Counted from the first letter of the stretch, positions 7,002 through 16,562 are shown. The stretch is DNA of 64,000 nt from Luteimonas kalidii (GCF_029887935.1 NZ_JARXRO010000018.1:205114-269113); one strand, 5' to 3'. The notes: a model not told the origin generated them from the letters alone. Program-made: numbers and translations.

Positions 7002-9296
7002 ATGGGAAGTCGTCTGTTCGCGTGCGCCTCGATGGCCGCGCTGTTTGCTGTACCCGTCTCCGCACTGGCCCAGGCTACGGCCGAAGCGCTGACATCGGAG
7101 CAACGCGATGCCGAAGTACAGGCGCCCGCCGACGCCCAGGACCTCGACCGGATCATCGTCACCGCCACGCGGCGCAGCCAGCCGCTGAAGGACGTACCGC
7201 TCAGCGTCACCGTGCTGGCGCAGGACCAGCTCGACGCCAAGGGCATCGTCGGGTACGAGGGCCTGGCCTACGAGACGCCCGGCGTGGTGCTCAATCGGCC
7301 CACCGCCAACTTCAACAACTTCACCGCGCGCGGCATCGCCACCAACGGCTACAACGCCAACCTGCAGAGCACGGTGGCGATCTATATCGACGAACTGCCG
7401 ATTTCCTCGAACGGCAATTCCACCATCCTCGATCCGAGCCTGTACGACGTGGAGCGGGTGGAGTTCCTGCGCGGGCCACAGGGCACGCTGTTCGGCTCCG
7501 GCTCGCTGGCCGGCGCGCTGCGCATCCTCACCCGCGCACCGGATCCGAACGTATTCGAGGGCTCGTTCCTCGGCGACCTCGGCATCCGCGGCTCGGGCTC
7601 GCTGCGGCAGCGCTACAACGCCATGCTGAATGTCCCCCTGGCAGAGGACACGCTGGCACTGCGCGTGGTTGCCTTCAAACGCCACGAGGAAGGCTATGTC
7701 GACAACATCGGCACCGGCGTCGACGATGCCAACGTGATGGACACCTGGGGCGGCCGCGCCACCCTGCTGTGGGAGCCCGGCGACCGCCTCTCGGTCCAGC
7801 TGCGCGCCTCGCGCGAAGAGAGCACGCCGGAGGATTCCGGCCTCACCAACCCCGACCTGGGCGAGGATGTCCGCTATTCCGACCAGCCCGACCGCTTCGC
7901 CGGCACGATGACGAACTACAACGCCACCATCGGCTACCAGTTCGACGGCGCCCGGCTGACGAGCTCCTCGACCTGGTCGGACTACGATGCACACTTCGAC
8001 GTCGACCTGGCGGCGACCTTCGGCCATCTCATCCCGTTCGGGCTGGAGGTGCCGTACCACGACGACCGCTTCGTGCAGGAAGTCCGGCTGGTGTCCGACA
8101 GTGGCGGGCGCGTGGACTGGGTGGTGGGCGGCTTCTGGTACGAGCAGACGCGCACCGGCGACTACTTCTACCGCTCCTCGCAGGCTTTCCTCGAGTCGCG
8201 CGGCATGACCAACCTGCCGATCAGCCCGTACTACCTGCGCTTCCGCAACACCATCGACCAGCGCGAGCGCGCGCTGTTCGGCGAGCTTACCTTCCGCTTC
8301 AACGACGACCTGTGGGCCACCGGCGGCCTGCGCTACGGCAGCACCGAAGCCCAGGCCACCCAGCAGGCCGGTGGCTACAACAGCAACTACCTCACCGCCG
8401 CGCTGACCGGGGCGACCGGCCCGCTGGTGGTGTTCCCGGTCGAGGAAATCGTCGGCCTGGTGGCCAAGGAGAAGGGACCCTCGTACCGGCTGAGCCTGTC
8501 GTGGCGGCCGGTGCCGGCGATCACCACGTATGCCGCCGTGGCCACCGGCTTCCGCGCACCGATCGTCAACGCGCGCGCCGGCGCGCCGAGCCTGGTCAAT
8601 GCCGAGGACATCATCATTCCCTTCGGCGCCGACTCCGACGAGCTGATCAACTATGAGCTCGGCCTCAAAGGGCGCTGGCTGGACGGCCGCCTAGCCGCGA
8701 ACCTGGCGCTGTACCACATCGACTGGAACGACATCCAGGTGCAGGCCAACCGGGTCTCGGACTCGGTGCAGTTCGCCACCAACATCGGCGGCGCGATCAG
8801 CCAGGGCCTGGAATTCGAACTGATGGCGCGGCCCAGCGCGAACTGGGCGTTCTCGCTCAACGGTTCGTTCAACCGCACCGAAGTCGACAGCCTGACGCCG
8901 GAGGAAGCGGCGATCTCGGGCGCGGTACTGGGCGCGCGGCTGTCGGCGCCGCGATTCCAGGGCTCGATGGTGGTCGACTACGGCTTCGACGCCTTCGGCG
9001 ACGCCGTCGGCAATGCCTCGGTCTCGCTGGCGCACGTAGGCGACTATCCGGGCATGTTCCCCAACGTTCCCGGCCAGCCCGGCACGGTCAGCCCGATGTT
9101 CGACTACACCGAGTCGTACACGATCGCCAACGCCAACCTGGCCTTCGACTTCGAGCGCGTCACGGTGGGGGCCTACGTCGAGAACATCTTCGACGACCGC
9201 TCGGTCACCTACGTGCATCCAGAGGCCTTCCTCGACGGGCGCTACGCCCGGGTGCCGCCACGCACCGTCGGCGTGCGCGTGGGGGTCCGGTTCTGA
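7002..9296 (+). CDS. TonB-dependent outer-membrane receptor
   Basis: A 764-residue protein with a signal peptide to about residue 23 (ALAQA), a TonB box (LDRIIVTATRR near residue 48), a plug domain (PLKDVPLSVTVL, ELPISSNGNSTI, VERVEFLRGPQGTLFG) and a 22-strand barrel ending in the aromatic VGVRVGVRF. It imports a ligand across the outer membrane using TonB energy. The plug resembles receptors of carbohydrate, lipid or aromatic catabolism clusters rather than siderophore receptors. No Fur box is seen, and the downstream genes encode an esterase and a CoA ligase. A strong ribosome site GGGAGGGA lies 6 bases before the ATG. The stop overlaps the MFS start by one base (TGATG). Confidence 0.93.
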   Translation: MGSRLFACASMAALFAVPVSALAQATAEALTSEQRDAEVQAPADAQDLDRIIVTATRRSQPLKDVPLSVTVLAQDQLDAKGIVGYEGLAYETPGVVLNRPTANFNNFTARGIATNGYNANLQSTVAIYIDELPISSNGNSTILDPSLYDVERVEFLRGPQGTLFGSGSLAGALRILTRAPDPNVFEGSFLGDLGIRGSGSLRQRYNAMLNVPLAEDTLALRVVAFKRHEEGYVDNIGTGVDDANVMDTWGGRATLLWEPGDRLSVQLRASREESTPEDSGLTNPDLGEDVRYSDQPDRFAGTMTNYNATIGYQFDGARLTSSSTWSDYDAHFDVDLAATFGHLIPFGLEVPYHDDRFVQEVRLVSDSGGRVDWVVGGFWYEQTRTGDYFYRSSQAFLESRGMTNLPISPYYLRFRNTIDQRERALFGELTFRFNDDLWATGGLRYGSTEAQATQQAGGYNSNYLTAALTGATGPLVVFPVEEIVGLVAKEKGPSYRLSLSWRPVPAITTYAAVATGFRAPIVNARAGAPSLVNAEDIIIPFGADSDELINYELGLKGRWLDGRLAANLALYHIDWNDIQVQANRVSDSVQFATNIGGAISQGLEFELMARPSANWAFSLNGSFNRTEVDSLTPEEAAISGAVLGARLSAPRFQGSMVVDYGFDAFGDAVGNASVSLAHVGDYPGMFPNVPGQPGTVSPMFDYTESYTIANANLAFDFERVTVGAYVENIFDDRSVTYVHPEAFLDGRYARVPPRTVGVRVGVRF

Positions 9297-10624
9297 TGGC
9301 CGGTGCGCCGGCCGCCGCGGCGATCCCGGGTGCGCAGGCCGCGCGCGCGGGCGCCCGCGCCTGGATCGTGCTCGCGGTGCTGTGCTTCGTCTACGTGCTC
9401 AACTTCCTGGACCGGCAGCTGCTGTCGATCCTTGCCAAGCCGATCCAGGACGAGCTCGGCGTGAGCGACAGTCAGCTCGGCCTGATCGGCGGGCTGTACT
9501 TCGCGATGTTCTACTGCATCCTCGCGATCCCGGTGGGCTGGCTGGCCGACCGCACCAACCGGGTGCGCGTGCTCGCGTTCTCCTGTGGCCTCTGGAGCGC
9601 GGCCACCGCCGCCTGCGGCATGGCCTCGAGCTATCCGCAGCTGGCGCTGGCGCGCATGACGGTAGGCATCGGCGAGGCCGGCGGCGTACCGCCCTCGTAC
9701 GCGATCATCTCCGACTACTTCCCGCCCGGCACGCGCGGCACTGCGCTTGGGCTGTTCAACCTCGGTCCGCCGATCGGCGCGGCGCTGGGCGTGGCCTTCG
9801 GCGCGTCGGTGGCGGCGGCGTACTCGTGGCGCATGGCCTTCATCTGGGTGGGCGTGGTGGGCGTGATCACCGCGGCCGGGGTGTGGTACTTCATCCGCGA
9901 ACCGCGCAAGGGCGGCCTCGACGCGGCGCCCGAGCCCCTTTCCGCCGGGAGAGCGCCGGTGGCGTCGCCGGGCTTCTCGGAGACCTGCCGTGGCTTCTTC
10001 GCCAATCCGGTCCTGCGCTACATGGCGCTGGCCTGTGGCGCGACCCAGTTCGTCACCTACGCCATGCTCAATTTCACCGTGCTGATGCTGATGCGCGAAA
10101 AGGGCATGACCTTGGAGGAAGTGGCGGTGTGGTACGCGCTGGTGTTCGGCCTCGGCAGCGCGCTGGGCATGTTCCTGTCCGGGCGGCTGATCGACCGGCT
10201 GGCGCGGCGCTCCAGGACCGCCTACGCCTACCTGCCCGCGACAGGCCTGGTGCTGGCCATCCCGTTCTTCATCGCCTTCGTCGCCGCCGGCCGCTGGGAG
10301 CTGGCCCTTGTCTTCCTGTTCCTGCCCACCGGCCTGAACTACTTCTACCTCTCGCCGGCGGTGACTCTGGTGCAGGAAGAGGTTCGGCCGGACCAGCGCG
10401 TGCTGTCGGGCGCGCTGCTGCTGCTGGTGATGAACCTGATCGGCCTCGGCTTCGGCCCGACCTACCTCGGCATGGCGAGCGACTTCTTCCGCGCCAGCCA
10501 TCCGCACAACTCGCTGCAGATGGCGTTCTACACCCTGGTTCCGTTCTACCTGCTGGCGATCGGCCTGTTCCTGCTGCTCGCGCGCAGCATCCGCCGCCAG
10601 CTCGCGCAGGAGACCACCCCGTGA
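9296..10624 (+). CDS. MFS transporter, spinster-like
   Basis: A 442-residue inner-membrane carrier with about 12 hydrophobic helices. The MFS loop 2-3 motif is visible as GWLADRTNRVRVLAFS, and the helix 1 motif NFLDRQLLSILAKPIQDELG is typical of the spinster-like group that moves lipids or organic anions. It sits between the receptor and an exported esterase, with coupled overlaps on both sides (1 and 4 bases). It therefore most likely carries the released product, or the intact substrate, from the periplasm into the cell. The substrate is inferred only from context. Confidence 0.88.
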   Translation: MAGAPAAAAIPGAQAARAGARAWIVLAVLCFVYVLNFLDRQLLSILAKPIQDELGVSDSQLGLIGGLYFAMFYCILAIPVGWLADRTNRVRVLAFSCGLWSAATAACGMASSYPQLALARMTVGIGEAGGVPPSYAIISDYFPPGTRGTALGLFNLGPPIGAALGVAFGASVAAAYSWRMAFIWVGVVGVITAAGVWYFIREPRKGGLDAAPEPLSAGRAPVASPGFSETCRGFFANPVLRYMALACGATQFVTYAMLNFTVLMLMREKGMTLEEVAVWYALVFGLGSALGMFLSGRLIDRLARRSRTAYAYLPATGLVLAIPFFIAFVAAGRWELALVFLFLPTGLNYFYLSPAVTLVQEEVRPDQRVLSGALLLLVMNLIGLGFGPTYLGMASDFFRASHPHNSLQMAFYTLVPFYLLAIGLFLLLARSIRRQLAQETTP

Positions 10625-12255
10625 TCCGTTTCCGCATCCTCGTCGCGGCCGCCCTGCTGTGCGCGGCGCACGCGTTCGCCGCCGATGCTCCCCTGGTCGA
10701 CGCGCCCGCCGGCGCGCTGCGCGGCGAGGCGCTTGATGGCGTCAACGCCTTTCGCGGCGTTCCCTACGCGCAGCCGCCGGTCGGGCCGCAGCGCTGGCGT
10801 CCGCCCGTGGTCGCCGCGCGCTGGGACGGCGTGCGCGATGCCACCCGCTTCGGGCCCGCCTGCCACCAGCCGCCGCCGCGGCCGGGGAGCATCTACTCGC
10901 CGGCCGAAGCGCTGCCGACCAGCGAGGACTGCCTGTCGCTCAACGTCTGGGCGCCGGCCGATGCGCAGGGCGCGCCGGTGTTCGTGTGGATCCACGGCGG
11001 CTCGCTGGTCGCCGGCAGCGGTCGCGAGCCGATGTACGACGGTGAGGCGCTGGCCCGGCAGGGCGTGGTGATGGTGACCATCAACTACCGGCTGGGCGTG
11101 CTCGGCTGGCTGGCGCATCCGGACCTGAGCGCGGAATCGGGGGACGGCGTGTCCGGCAACTACGGCCTGCTCGACCAGGTCGAGGCGCTGCGCTGGATCC
11201 AGCGCAACATCACTGCGTTCGGGGGCGATCCGGGCAACGTCACGATCGCCGGCGAGTCGGCCGGCGCGCTGAGCGTGATGTACCTGCTGGCGGCGCCACC
11301 GGCGCGCGGACTGTTCCACCGCGCCATCGCCCAGAGCGCGTACATGATCTCCACGCCCGCGCTGCGCGAGTCCGTGCACGGCACGCCGTCGGCCGAGGAG
11401 GCCGGCGTGGAGCTGTCGCGCAAGCTCGAGGTGCGCGGACTGCCGCGCCTGCGCGCCATGGATGCGCAGGCGCTCACCGTGCAGGCTGCGCTGGCGGGCT
11501 ATTTCCCGCTGGGCGTGGTCGACGGGAAGGTGCTGCCGGCGCAGCTGGTGGAGGTGTTCGATCGCGGCCAGCAGGCACCGGTGCCGATCCTGGCCGGCTT
11601 CAACGACGGCGAGATCCGCTCGCTGCGCTTCCTGCTGCCGCCGCCCCCGGCCGATGCGGCCACTTACGAGGCCACCATCCGGGCCGCCTACGGCGAACTG
11701 GCCGACGAGATGCTGCGTCGCTATCCATCGGCCGACCTCGATGAGGCGATGCTCGCCTCCACGCGCGATGCCATGTACGGCTGGACCGCCGAGCGCCTGG
11801 TGCGCAGCCAGAGCGCGCTCGGCCAGCCGTCGTACCTGTACTACTTCGACCACGGCTACCCTGCCGCCGACGCTGCCGGGCTGCATGCCTTCCACGCCGC
11901 CGAGATTCCCTATGCGCTGGGGACCGGCGCGGGCACCCCGCCGAACTGGCCGGTGCCCCCCGACACCGGTGACGAGCGCGCACTGGCCGCCGCCATGCAG
12001 GGCTACTGGACCGCGTTCGCCCGATCCGGCACGCCCGTGGCGGACGGCGCGCCGGACTGGCCGGCCTACGGCGAGGCGCGCGCCTACATGGCGTTCGACG
12101 GCGCACCGAAGCCGGGCGTGCACCTGATGCCCGGCATGTTCGAACTGGTCGAGACAGTGGTCTGCCGCCGTCGCGCGCACGGCCGCCTGCCCTGGCACTG
12201 GAACGTCGGCATCATCTCGCCGCCACTGCCCGACGGGGTGGACGGATGCCCGTGA
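10621..12255 (+). CDS. Exported type-B carboxylesterase
   Basis: A 544-residue protein starting at GTG 10621, which overlaps the MFS stop by four bases (GTGA). Residues 2-20 form a signal peptide (IRFRILVAAALLCAAHAFA). Family marks are EDCLSLNVWAP, the oxyanion-hole IHGGSLV, the nucleophile elbow GESAGA (Ser near residue 213), GFNDGE for the acid, and the His in FHAAEIPYAL near residue 425. Type-B carboxylesterases cleave carboxylic esters of varied size, and the group includes the fumonisin esterase. Export places it in the periplasm, where it would cut an ester delivered by the receptor. Its stop overlaps the CoA-ligase start by ten bases. Confidence 0.93.
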   Translation: MIRFRILVAAALLCAAHAFAADAPLVDAPAGALRGEALDGVNAFRGVPYAQPPVGPQRWRPPVVAARWDGVRDATRFGPACHQPPPRPGSIYSPAEALPTSEDCLSLNVWAPADAQGAPVFVWIHGGSLVAGSGREPMYDGEALARQGVVMVTINYRLGVLGWLAHPDLSAESGDGVSGNYGLLDQVEALRWIQRNITAFGGDPGNVTIAGESAGALSVMYLLAAPPARGLFHRAIAQSAYMISTPALRESVHGTPSAEEAGVELSRKLEVRGLPRLRAMDAQALTVQAALAGYFPLGVVDGKVLPAQLVEVFDRGQQAPVPILAGFNDGEIRSLRFLLPPPPADAATYEATIRAAYGELADEMLRRYPSADLDEAMLASTRDAMYGWTAERLVRSQSALGQPSYLYYFDHGYPAADAAGLHAFHAAEIPYALGTGAGTPPNWPVPPDTGDERALAAAMQGYWTAFARSGTPVADGAPDWPAYGEARAYMAFDGAPKPGVHLMPGMFELVETVVCRRRAHGRLPWHWNVGIISPPLPDGVDGCP

Positions 12256-13856
12256 TCCACGGACAGATGCAGCCCTACGCGCTGACCCTGGACCGGCTCC
12301 TGGCCCACGGCGCGAAGTGGCATCCGCAGGCCGAGGTAGTCACGGCGCGCGAAGGGGGTCAGGTCGACCGGATCGGCTACGCCGGGCTGCATGATCGCAG
12401 CCGCCGGCTGTCGGCCACGTTCTCCGGGCTGGGCATCGGCGCCGGCGACATCGTCGCGACCTTGGCCTGGAATACACAGGGACATCTGGAAACCTGGTTC
12501 GCGCTGATGGGCATGGGCGCGGTCTGCCACACGCTCAACCCGCGCCTGGGCGAGGCGCACCTGGCCTCGATGCTGGCGCAGTCGCGCGCGCGCGCGCTGG
12601 TGGTCTCCGCCGACCTGGCGCCACTGGCGCGGCGGCTCGCCGCGAAGGCCGATGCGCTGGAGCGGGTGTGGTCGCTCGATGGCGAGGTCCAGGGCGACGA
12701 CGGCGTGATCCTGGTCGAAGCGCTCGAGCCGATGATCGCCGCGGCGAAGGGCGAGGTGGCCTGGGGCGAGTTCGACGAAAACGCGCCCTGCGGCCTGTGC
12801 TTCACCTCGGGTACCACCGGCGCGCCCAAGGGCGTGACCTACACCCACCGCGGCATGTTCCTGCACACCCTGCGCACCCTGCAGGCCGACGGCATGGCGC
12901 TGTCGATGCGCGAGCGCGTGCTGCTGGCCGTTCCCATGTTCCACGCCAATGGCTGGGGCGTGCCGTTCGCCGCGCCCGCGGTCGGCGCGCGACTGGTCCT
13001 GCCCGGCAGGTATCTCGACGGCGCCAGCCTAGCGGCGTTGATCAACGCGGAAGAAGTCACTGTGGCGATCGGCGTGGCCACCGTGTGGCTATCCCTGGTC
13101 GAGCACCTGGAAGCGACCGGCGGGCAGACGCCGTCGCTGACGCGAGTGATCGTCGGCGGCGCGCCCATTGCGCCGGCGCTGATGCAACGCATCGAGCAGC
13201 GGCTCGGCGCGAGCGTGCAGACCAGCTGGGGCATGACCGAACTCTCGCCGACCGGCACCGTGGCGCCGCCCGGCGACATGCACCGCGCCGCACACCAGTC
13301 GGGCCGGCCGTCGATCGGCGTGGACCTGTTGCTCACCGACGCCGATGGCGTGGCGCTGCCACGCCAGCGCGACACCGAAGGCCATCTGCGCGTGCGCGGC
13401 GCCAGCACGGTGCAGCGCTACTTCGGCGATGCACAGCCGGCGGTCGATGCGCAGGGCTGGTTCGACACCGGCGACCTGGCGCGCATCGACACCGACGGCA
13501 ACCTGGTCATCACCGGACGGGCCAAGGACCTGATCAAGTCCGGCGGCGAGTGGATCAACCCGGCCGAGATCGAGGAGATCGTCGGCAGCCTGCCAGATGT
13601 CTCGCTGGCCGCGGTCATCGGGCGCGAAGATCCCAAGTGGGGCGAGCGCCCGGTCCTGCTGCTGGAAGCGCGGGGCGACGACGGTGGGCCCAGTGACGAC
13701 GCGGTGATGGAGGCGTTGCGCGGGCGCGTGGCCTCCTGGTGGTTGCCGGACGCGGTGATCCGCGTGCCGCGCATGCCTTTGGCAGCGACCGGGAAAATTG
13801 ACAGAATGCGACTCAGGGCTGAGTTCGGCGGTACGCCGGTGGAGGCGCGGACGTGA
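12246..13856 (+). CDS. Acyl-CoA synthetase (AMP-dependent, medium/long-chain type)
   Basis: A 536-residue cytoplasmic enzyme that activates a carboxylic acid with ATP and CoA. The P-loop motif TSGTTGAPKG is at about residues 188-197, followed by YTHRGM. Later come TSWGMTELSPTG, GWFDTGDLARID near residue 405, and the hinge region GRAKDLIKSGGEWINPAEIE. The catalytic lysine sits in ATGKIDRMRLR near the end. It is homologous to the long-chain/medium-chain fatty-acyl synthase group (AlkK-like). It starts inside the esterase gene, so it is co-translated. It is the natural sink for the acid released by the upstream esterase. Confidence 0.93.
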   Translation: MPVIHGQMQPYALTLDRLLAHGAKWHPQAEVVTAREGGQVDRIGYAGLHDRSRRLSATFSGLGIGAGDIVATLAWNTQGHLETWFALMGMGAVCHTLNPRLGEAHLASMLAQSRARALVVSADLAPLARRLAAKADALERVWSLDGEVQGDDGVILVEALEPMIAAAKGEVAWGEFDENAPCGLCFTSGTTGAPKGVTYTHRGMFLHTLRTLQADGMALSMRERVLLAVPMFHANGWGVPFAAPAVGARLVLPGRYLDGASLAALINAEEVTVAIGVATVWLSLVEHLEATGGQTPSLTRVIVGGAPIAPALMQRIEQRLGASVQTSWGMTELSPTGTVAPPGDMHRAAHQSGRPSIGVDLLLTDADGVALPRQRDTEGHLRVRGASTVQRYFGDAQPAVDAQGWFDTGDLARIDTDGNLVITGRAKDLIKSGGEWINPAEIEEIVGSLPDVSLAAVIGREDPKWGERPVLLLEARGDDGGPSDDAVMEALRGRVASWWLPDAVIRVPRMPLAATGKIDRMRLRAEFGGTPVEART

Positions 13857-13898
13857 TGTCCCGTCGCAACCCGCGCCCCGCATTGCATTGGAGGCAGG

Positions 13899-14651
13899 GT
13901 GGCCACAGAGACGACATCCCGTTCGCGTCGTCCGGGTGCAACGAAACAAGCTGCGGCGACGGCCAAGCGTCCGGCCAAGGCCAGGCGCCCGACCAAGGCC
14001 GAGCAGCGGGCCGAGATGACCGAGCAGATCCTCGACGCGGCCGAGCTGCTGTTTTCCCGGCACGGCCTGTACGGCGTCACGCTCAAGGATGTGGCCAGCC
14101 GGGTGGGCGTGCACCACACCCTGCTCAACTACTACTTCACCGACAAGAAGACACTGTTCGACGCCGTGATGGCGCGTCGCGCGCCAGTGACCAGCGGACT
14201 GCGCATGCAGGCGCTGGACGACTACGAGGCCGGCTGCGGCGGCAAGCCGACGCTGGAGGGCGCGCTGCATGCCTTCCTCGACACCGACCTGGACCTGTAC
14301 CTGCAGGGCGGGGAGAACTGGAAGAACTACGGCGCGCTCAGCGCGCTGGCTTCGACCACGCCCTATGGCGCCGAACTGATGGACGAGCACTTCGACCCGG
14401 TGGTGCTGCGCCTGATCGGGCTGCTGAAGAAGGCGATGCCCGACTGCGCCGAAGAAGACATCTTCTGGGGCTACCACTTCGTCACCGGCGCGCTGATGCT
14501 CACCCTTGCGCGTACCGGCCGCATCGACCGGCTTTCCGGCGGGCTGTGCCGTTCGGACGACTACGAGTCGGTGAAGGCGCGCATGGCCACCTTCATGGCC
14601 GCGGGCTTCCGCTCCATCTGCAAGCGGCGGGGAGGCGCGAAGCCGCGCTGA
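13899..14651 (+). CDS. TetR-family transcriptional regulator with basic N-terminal tail
   Basis: A 250-residue protein starting at GTG 13899, with GGAGG five bases upstream. Residues 1-42 are a Lys/Arg/Ala/Pro-rich tail, unusual for the family. The helix-turn-helix follows (EQILDAAELLFSRHGLYGVTLKDVASRVGVHHTLLNYYFTDKKTL, residues about 46-90). The C-terminal domain resembles TetR regulators of fatty-acid and aromatic catabolism. It lies within the catabolic operon between the CoA ligase and the SDR genes. It probably controls the operon in response to an acyl-CoA or the substrate, with the dyads at 6902-6960 as candidate sites (inference). Confidence 0.88.
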   Translation: MATETTSRSRRPGATKQAAATAKRPAKARRPTKAEQRAEMTEQILDAAELLFSRHGLYGVTLKDVASRVGVHHTLLNYYFTDKKTLFDAVMARRAPVTSGLRMQALDDYEAGCGGKPTLEGALHAFLDTDLDLYLQGGENWKNYGALSALASTTPYGAELMDEHFDPVVLRLIGLLKKAMPDCAEEDIFWGYHFVTGALMLTLARTGRIDRLSGGLCRSDDYESVKARMATFMAAGFRSICKRRGGAKPR

Positions 14652-14702
14652 ACCCGGGCAGCATCCCGTCCGCCTTCATCGACCCGGACGGAGACTCCAC
14701 GC

Positions 14703-15599
14703 ATGCCGCTTGAGGGACGTATCGCGATCATTACCGGGGCCGGCGGTGGGCTGGGCCGCCAGCACGCGCACTACCTGGCCCGCAAGAGCGCGCGGGTGGT
14801 CGTCAACGACGTGGATGCGGCGCAGGCCGAGGCGGTGGCCTGCGAGATCCGCGCCGCGGGCGGGGAGGCCATCGCCTGCGCCGGTTCGGTCTGCGACGAG
14901 GCCGCGGTTGCGGCGATGGTCGCTCGCACGCTCGATGCCTGGGGCCGCGTCGACATCCTGGTGAACAACGCCGGCATCCTGCGCGACCGCAGCTTCGCCA
15001 AGATGGGCCTGGACGAGTTCCGGCAGGTACTCGACGTGCACGTGATGGGCGCGGCGATCTGCTGCAAGGCGGTGTGGGAACCGATGCGCATGCAGGCGCG
15101 AGGCCGCATCGTGATGACCACCTCGTCCTCCGGCCTGTGGGGCAACTTCGGCCAGGCCAACTATGGCGCGGCCAAGATGGCCCTGGTCGGGCTGATGCAG
15201 ACCCTGGCGATCGAGGGCGCGAAGTACGACATCCGCGTCAACTGCCTGGCACCCACTGCGTCCACCGGCATGACTGCAGGCGTGTTGCCCGAGGAGAGCC
15301 TGCGCGCGCTGGATCCGGCGCTGGTGAGCCCCGCGCTGCTGCCGCTGGTCCTGGACGATGCGCCGACGCGCGCCATCGTCTGCGCAGGCGCCGGGCACTT
15401 CGCACGCGCCTGCGTGACCCTCACCCACGGGCGCCACATGGGCGGTGGACAGGATGCCGGCGAGCGCCTGCTGCAGGCGTGGGACGCGGTATCGGATCCG
15501 GAGGGCCAGCTGGTGCCCGGCTACGGGTTCGTCCAGGCCGAGCGCGAGGTGGCCAGCGCGCTTGCGCATGCGCAGGCCGGCGCCGTCGAAACCGCCTGA
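14703..15599 (+). CDS. SDR-family oxidoreductase, hydroxyacyl-CoA dehydrogenase-like
   Basis: A 298-residue NAD(P)-dependent dehydrogenase. It has the cofactor loop TGAGGGLG (residues 11-18), NNAG near residue 89, Ser in TTSSSGLWGNFGQ and the catalytic YGAAK near residue 154. The sequence, with LARKSARVVVNDVD and the GNFGQANYGAAKMALVGL block, resembles the dehydrogenase part of peroxisomal multifunctional enzyme 2 (HSD17B4). That enzyme oxidises 3-hydroxyacyl-CoA. This fits a beta-oxidation-like step after the CoA ligase. The extension after residue 250 is longer than in minimal SDRs. The start follows an ACGGAGA ribosome site. Confidence 0.85.
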   Translation: MPLEGRIAIITGAGGGLGRQHAHYLARKSARVVVNDVDAAQAEAVACEIRAAGGEAIACAGSVCDEAAVAAMVARTLDAWGRVDILVNNAGILRDRSFAKMGLDEFRQVLDVHVMGAAICCKAVWEPMRMQARGRIVMTTSSSGLWGNFGQANYGAAKMALVGLMQTLAIEGAKYDIRVNCLAPTASTGMTAGVLPEESLRALDPALVSPALLPLVLDDAPTRAIVCAGAGHFARACVTLTHGRHMGGGQDAGERLLQAWDAVSDPEGQLVPGYGFVQAEREVASALAHAQAGAVETA

Positions 15600-15767
15600 C
15601 TGACGCGGCGCACGCGCGCGACATCCATCCCGGGATCGATCCGGCACGGACTGTTCCGGCCCTCCCATGCCGTTCGACGAGGGTCGCCGTCGCGAGCGCG
15701 GCAGAAGCCCCGGCGCGCGCACGCGGTTCTTTCCCCCGGCGGGGGCAGCAGTGGAAAGACGGAGCGA

Positions 15768-16562
15768 ATGATGGCGACGACATCCGTAACCGGCCCCTTC
15801 GCCGGCAGGGTCGCACTGGTGACGGGGGCGAGTTCGGGACTCGGCGAAGCCACCGCGCTGGAGTTCGCGCGACGGGGTGCGGCCGTGGTGCTGGCCGCCC
15901 GGCGCGAGGACCGGTGCGAGGCGCTGGCTAGCCGGATCGTGGCCGCCGGTGGCGAGGCGCTGCATGTGCGCGCCGACGTCGCGCGCGCGGCCGATGTCGA
16001 GGCCATGGTCGCGGCCACGCTGCGTCGCTTCGGCCGGCTGGACTGCGCAGTCAACAACGCCGGCGTCGCGGGCCCGATGCGCACGCCGCTGGCCGACGTG
16101 GACGAGGCGCAGTGGGATGCGGTGATGGGGGTGAACCTGAAAGGCGTGTGGCTGTGCATGAAGCACGAGATCCCGGCGATGCTGGTCAGCGGTGGCGGCG
16201 CGATTGTCAACGTGGCCTCGATCTACGGACTCAAGCCCAGCGACGTGGGCCACGGGCCGTATGCGACCAGCAAGCACGGGGTCGTGGGCCTGAGCCGCTC
16301 CGCGGCAACCGACTACGGACAGATGAGCTTGCGCATCAACGCCGTGGCGCCGGGCTTCACGCGCTCGGAGATGGTCGATCCGCGGCGGCCGGGCGGGGCC
16401 GAACACTACGGACGGATGGTGGCGCGCCACTGCGCCCTGAACCGGCTTGGCGAGGCGGAGGAAGCGGCGCGCGCCATCGTCTGGCTGTGCTCGGCCGAGG
16501 CCAGCTACGTCAACGGCGCGGTGCTCTCCGTAGACGGCGGCAGCGCCACGCGCATGTACTGA
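15768..16562 (+). CDS. SDR-family oxidoreductase (classical)
   Basis: A 264-residue classical short-chain dehydrogenase. It has TGASSGLGEA (cofactor loop), NNAGVAG near residue 95, Ser in IVNVASIYGL, and catalytic YATSK (Tyr about 165, Lys about 169). The typical C-terminus is YVNGAVLSVDGGSA. The substrate is unknown. The position suggests it oxidises an alcohol part of the ester or a hydroxyacyl intermediate. It lies 168 bases after the previous gene, further than the rest of the cluster, so it may have its own promoter. Two ATGs are adjacent (15768 and 15771), and a GGAG ribosome site lies just upstream. Confidence 0.85.
   Translation: MMATTSVTGPFAGRVALVTGASSGLGEATALEFARRGAAVVLAARREDRCEALASRIVAAGGEALHVRADVARAADVEAMVAATLRRFGRLDCAVNNAGVAGPMRTPLADVDEAQWDAVMGVNLKGVWLCMKHEIPAMLVSGGGAIVNVASIYGLKPSDVGHGPYATSKHGVVGLSRSAATDYGQMSLRINAVAPGFTRSEMVDPRRPGGAEHYGRMVARHCALNRLGEAEEAARAIVWLCSAEASYVNGAVLSVDGGSATRMY

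Noticed and set aside
7002-16562. Fumonisin-degradation cluster
   Set aside because: Receptor, type-B esterase and permease match in kind, but the aminotransferase that defines the pathway is missing and a CoA ligase is present.
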